Origin: Marsupella aquatica
Lineage: Eukaryota > Marchantiophyta
DNA length: 64,000 nucleotides
Direction: 5' to 3'
NCBI GenBank assembly: GCA_973895155.1
Contig: OZ316891.1
Location: 4,774,001-4,838,000, forward strand
Positions 61,080-64,000 of the stretch are shown here, one piece after another. The notes beneath the pieces are model-generated. The model was not told where the DNA came from. It searched no databases and worked only from the letters and a program-made list of their open reading frames with translations. Position 1 is the stretch's first letter. Every line of letters begins with the position of its first letter. Both the position numbers and the translations under genes were made by a program.

Positions 61080-61200
61080 AGGCTGCAGAAAAACAAAAAT
61101 GGCCAAACTGGGGAGACAGGATCCCAAAGGCAGGAGACCCAAACAGGAAATGAAGACAAGGATCCCAAAAGGCAGGAGACCCAATCTAGGAAAGAAAACA
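61080..61200 (-). mobile_element. LINE-tail-like fragment
   Basis: Two copies of ATCCCAAA(A)GGCAGGAGACC occur (about 61121 and 61160). The same word is in the 41.1-41.4 kb repeat, so this is a dispersed family; plant LINE 3' ends have this style. There is no coding remnant. Confidence 0.35.
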
Positions 61201-61441
61201 AGCAGAAACCTAGTAAACCCAAAGCCAAAAAGCTTGCCTCCAAGTGGGCTGAATTTGAAGAGCCGATTTCATTGAACCAAAAACACGATTTACAACGAAA
61301 TTATCATTGGTGAAAGTTTACAGCTGTTGGGCTCTCCACGCTTACAAGTCATTGATAATCTTCCAACTGGATAGCAACAACGGAAGTAGCTGGTTTCTTC
61401 GAGGAAAACACGCCTTCAAGTTGGCTGAATATTTCTACACA

Positions 61442-61502
61442 AGCCGTCAAATCAAAGCAATCCGGTGAGATTTTTAAAACTGGAACGCATGATTTGACGG
61501 CT
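61442..61502. repeat. Perfect 13-bp inverted repeat
   Basis: AGCCGTCAAATCA (61442-61454) pairs with TGATTTGACGGCT (61490-61502) across a 35-base loop. Confidence 0.75.
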
Positions 61503-61687
61503 GTGGAGACTACTTGTTGTCTACGAAGACTGGTCGACAGATCGACAGAGAAGGACAACAGATGCTGGCTAAATTGGGGAGTCCTGTCGAAAGAGTTTTT
61601 CTACAGCCGGAAAGTCTGCGTCACCTAGCCCAGATGGGCCATGCTCGTGTCTTCATGCGAATGTTTCTTCGGAAGCTGTGTTCTTTC

Positions 61688-61890
61688 CACTGTTCCACTG
61701 TCGACATCGATAATTACTTTAGTGAAGTTATCTGGACGCTTTAGCTGTGCAATCTTAGCCCTAGGTTTTGTGCTTTGCAAACTTCCTGGAAGCGAAGGTT
61801 GCTTTCTCGATCTCCGCCGTGTCTACAGTAAGAAGCGTCTTCTAGTACAGCAGTTGACTTCTTTTACACCATGCCGACAGTGGAACAGTG
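61688..61890. repeat. 20-bp inverted repeat, one mismatch
   Basis: CACTGTTCCACTGTCGACAT (61688-61707) and ATGCCGACAGTGGAACAGTG (61871-61890) are inverted copies with one mismatch, 163 bases apart. Confidence 0.8.
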
Positions 61891-62596
61891 AGAATTGGCG
61901 TTCGAAGCAAGATCCTAATTTCACTGTAACAGGGTATCCAACAGTGCATTAAAAATTTCACATATATTTCATTCCCCAAGATTCTCCAAGAAGTACACGG
62001 ATAATCATTGTTGCCGGCCACTTCAATGTATATGATTTCGGTGGGCTAGGACTACTATTCCCACAGCTCCTGGTGCCAAGAGAAGATGATTGATCCCATG
62101 ACCTGTCGGTCAATTCAAAACAATTTTCAGCTGTTCGAAAGCAAGCTGTCAGAAACAGAGAAACCAAAGCCCAATTGAAAAACACACGCAATTCTACAGA
62201 GGGCGAGCTTCGATTGAGTCGTGATGAAATGAATGAGAAAACAATGTGTCTGGCGACTGGTGAATTGGAATGACAGCTTTGACATGTAATTCAGACGGAA
62301 AACTACGAGAAACATCTACAGTACCTTTTGTTTTTTCCAGAGTTTTCTGTTCGGGATTTCTTTTGAGAGAGGTCGTTCTAGTAGTATATCACAATGCCCA
62401 AGGGCAAAAAACGCCGAACTGGGAGACATGGTCCCAATGGCACTGCAACCCAATGAAGGGAAGGAAAAGAGGGGAGAGGGCCAATTTGCTTATACTGTGG
62501 TTTCTATTCGAGTCATCAGCAGTATGCGATGCGAGAAGACACGTACAAGGAATTCACTTTCTTTCCTTGGTATTTGGCAAGGTTTGGTCGAGCAAT

Positions 62597-62668
62597 GAGT
62601 CATGACCAAGCCACTGCCTGAATCAAGAGCAAGCCACGTTGGGTGGGGCAGTGGCTTGCTCATGACTC
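62597..62668. repeat. 22-bp hairpin, one mismatch, 28-base loop
   Basis: The arm at 62597-62618 (GAGTCATGACCAAGCCACTG, then CC) and the arm at 62647-62668 (GGCAGTGGCTTGCTCATGAC, then TC) pair with one mismatch. The loop repeats part of the arm (AGCAAGCCAC). Size and shape fit a small foldback element or a miRNA-like hairpin. Confidence 0.8.
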
Positions 62669-62929
62669 AGCTCCTATGACGTGCCTTCGGTGGAAAGACA
62701 GGAATTCCCACCCTCCATCACTGAATCAACTCCCACCCCCGCCCCCCAATTTGCTACTTTTCCTAGGCTAATGTTCTCAGACCGCCCCTATGCTGTGCAA
62801 CCATTGGAATTGAGAAACGTCGGCTTCTTTTTTTTGGCGAGGCTAAGCAAGGGGTGGCTGGGTTGGCCGGTGGTCAAGGTAAGGTGGTCTCGTAGAATTG
62901 GCCCCAATACGTGTTTCCTCCCATATTGA

Positions 62930-63780
62930 AAGTTCAGGAGAGGGAACTTCCTCACTTCCTCCATATGTCCTCCCTACCCTTATTACCACATTTACTTGAC
63001 CCCCTTCCTCTTTGGGTTACCCCTTCTTCTTCTACTTTTTGGTCATGCCCTTCGTGTCATCCAAGTTCAAATCTAGGGGCCTAAGACCTACAAGAAGCAT
63101 AGCAATTGATAGTTTAATTAACCATATGAAATACAATGATACATTCAAGTGTGCAGAAGAACTTAATCAACAGTGGGACCGCACCTAACTGGAAAGCCCC
63201 TATAGTGTAAAACATAAACAACGGTATATAAGCATACATAAATTAATTAACTATAACAGTCATTCACATGGAAACTCGTGTAAAAAAAAACAAGCCTATG
63301 ATATTTCTATTTAAGTGTGTTCCTATATGTGCATAACCTGATGCATTATAACTCCGCTATAAAAAAGACGTGTACAACAGTTCATGATACAAAATTGTTT
63401 GCCAATAAAATCTGATTATGCACAATGAGATATCACCTACAGTAACTCCCAAGTGACTAACTAAGCCAATTCTTCTTGTAAAGCATGAAGTACATGCACA
63501 ATTTCCAGCTGTTATTTGGGGCTTGTAATGGCAGATCCCACAATTCCTCAGTAGGATTCACATTGATGGATCAGACTCCTTGATTTTTCCAGTATTCCAG
63601 AGTTTCTTGGGCGCAAACTATATAATAACTGCACAATTGGAATTGCTTTTTACTTGCCAACAAAATTTGAAAAAGTGCAATAGTCAAGTAAGTGATCAAA
63701 ATTCCCCGCAACCTGCCAGTGTCCTATGTAGAAGTTCTATGTGCAGTGTCAGTCTATTAATGTTGCAGCTCTTAGATATA
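62930..63780. other. AT-rich spacer
   Basis: No gene or repeat is recognised. Confidence 0.45.
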
Positions 63781-63788
63781 TGCATGAT

Positions 63789-63922
63789 GGACCCCCAAAA
63801 ATGAAAATTGTTACTTGATGGGGCCCTAAGTGATCTAGACTGTTGATCTAGACAGACCTTAAATCAAGGTACACAAAACCTCTGGGGTACCATCAAGTAA
63901 AATTTGCCATCATTTTAGGGTC
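63789..63922. mobile_element. MITE-like foldback, about 38-bp inverted ends
   Basis: The left end GGACCCCCAAAAATGAAAAT, continuing GTTACTTGATGG, is an imperfect inverted copy of the right end CCATCAAGTAAAAT, continuing to CATTTTAGGGTCC. The interior contains GTGATCTAGACTGTTGATCT, a direct repeat of GATCTAGAC. Total about 134 bp, with no coding capacity. Confidence 0.6.
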
Positions 63923-64000
63923 CATCAAGCAAACACCTCCCCATGAAGATTCACCTCGTGTGGTCGTCGAGGCTGCCATGTAAATATGTACATGCATTTC

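Overview
This is a eukaryotic nuclear window, almost certainly from a land plant. GT-AG introns can be placed exactly in five genes. Several families are plant-typed: heavy-metal-associated (HMA) CxxC proteins, an F-box/SNF2/CW/RING ATPase resembling Arabidopsis At3g54460, inhibitor-2 with its plant-like tail, and F-box/kelch. The intergenic DNA is full of retroposon ends, foldback elements and minisatellites. The repeat load and long spacers would suit a seed-free plant with a mid-sized or large genome, but I cannot name the species from sequence alone.

Layout. 1-8 kb: a decayed F-box/kelch gene, retroposon 3' ends and a weak membrane-protein exon. 8.7-17 kb (+): the F-box/SNF2 gene, with eight coding exons whose phases all agree (about 1548 aa). 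17-27.9 kb: no convincing host gene; this stretch holds degenerate arrays, two tandem MITE-like foldbacks, an LTR-like dispersed family, a 22-bp mini-hairpin array and two adjacent minisatellites. 28-29 kb (-): an HMA protein with an N-terminal membrane segment. 31-34 kb (-): a dead transposon ORF. 35.3-38.0 kb: a 2.7-kb element with inverted repeats of about 115-125 bp, carrying a LINE-like ORF fragment. 40-42.5 kb: degenerate tandem repeats and a possible membrane-protein exon. 42.5-46.5 kb (+): protein phosphatase inhibitor 2, four coding exons, 189 aa. 48.6-50.7 kb (+): a two-exon protein joining a gag-like N-terminus to a receptor-like kinase domain with altered catalytic motifs. 50.7-56.5 kb: repeats and spacer. 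56.5-57.7 kb (-): a second HMA protein, four exons, 170 aa, with a very Tyr-rich tail. 57.7-64 kb: spacer with several short perfect or near-perfect inverted repeats.

The genes do not form a pathway or cluster; they are independent nuclear transcription units. The two HMA genes lie about 29 kb apart on the same strand and share an intron at the same codon phase and place in the HMA fold, so they may be related copies. The best candidates for something undescribed are the gag-like/kinase fusion and the long-inverted-repeat element.
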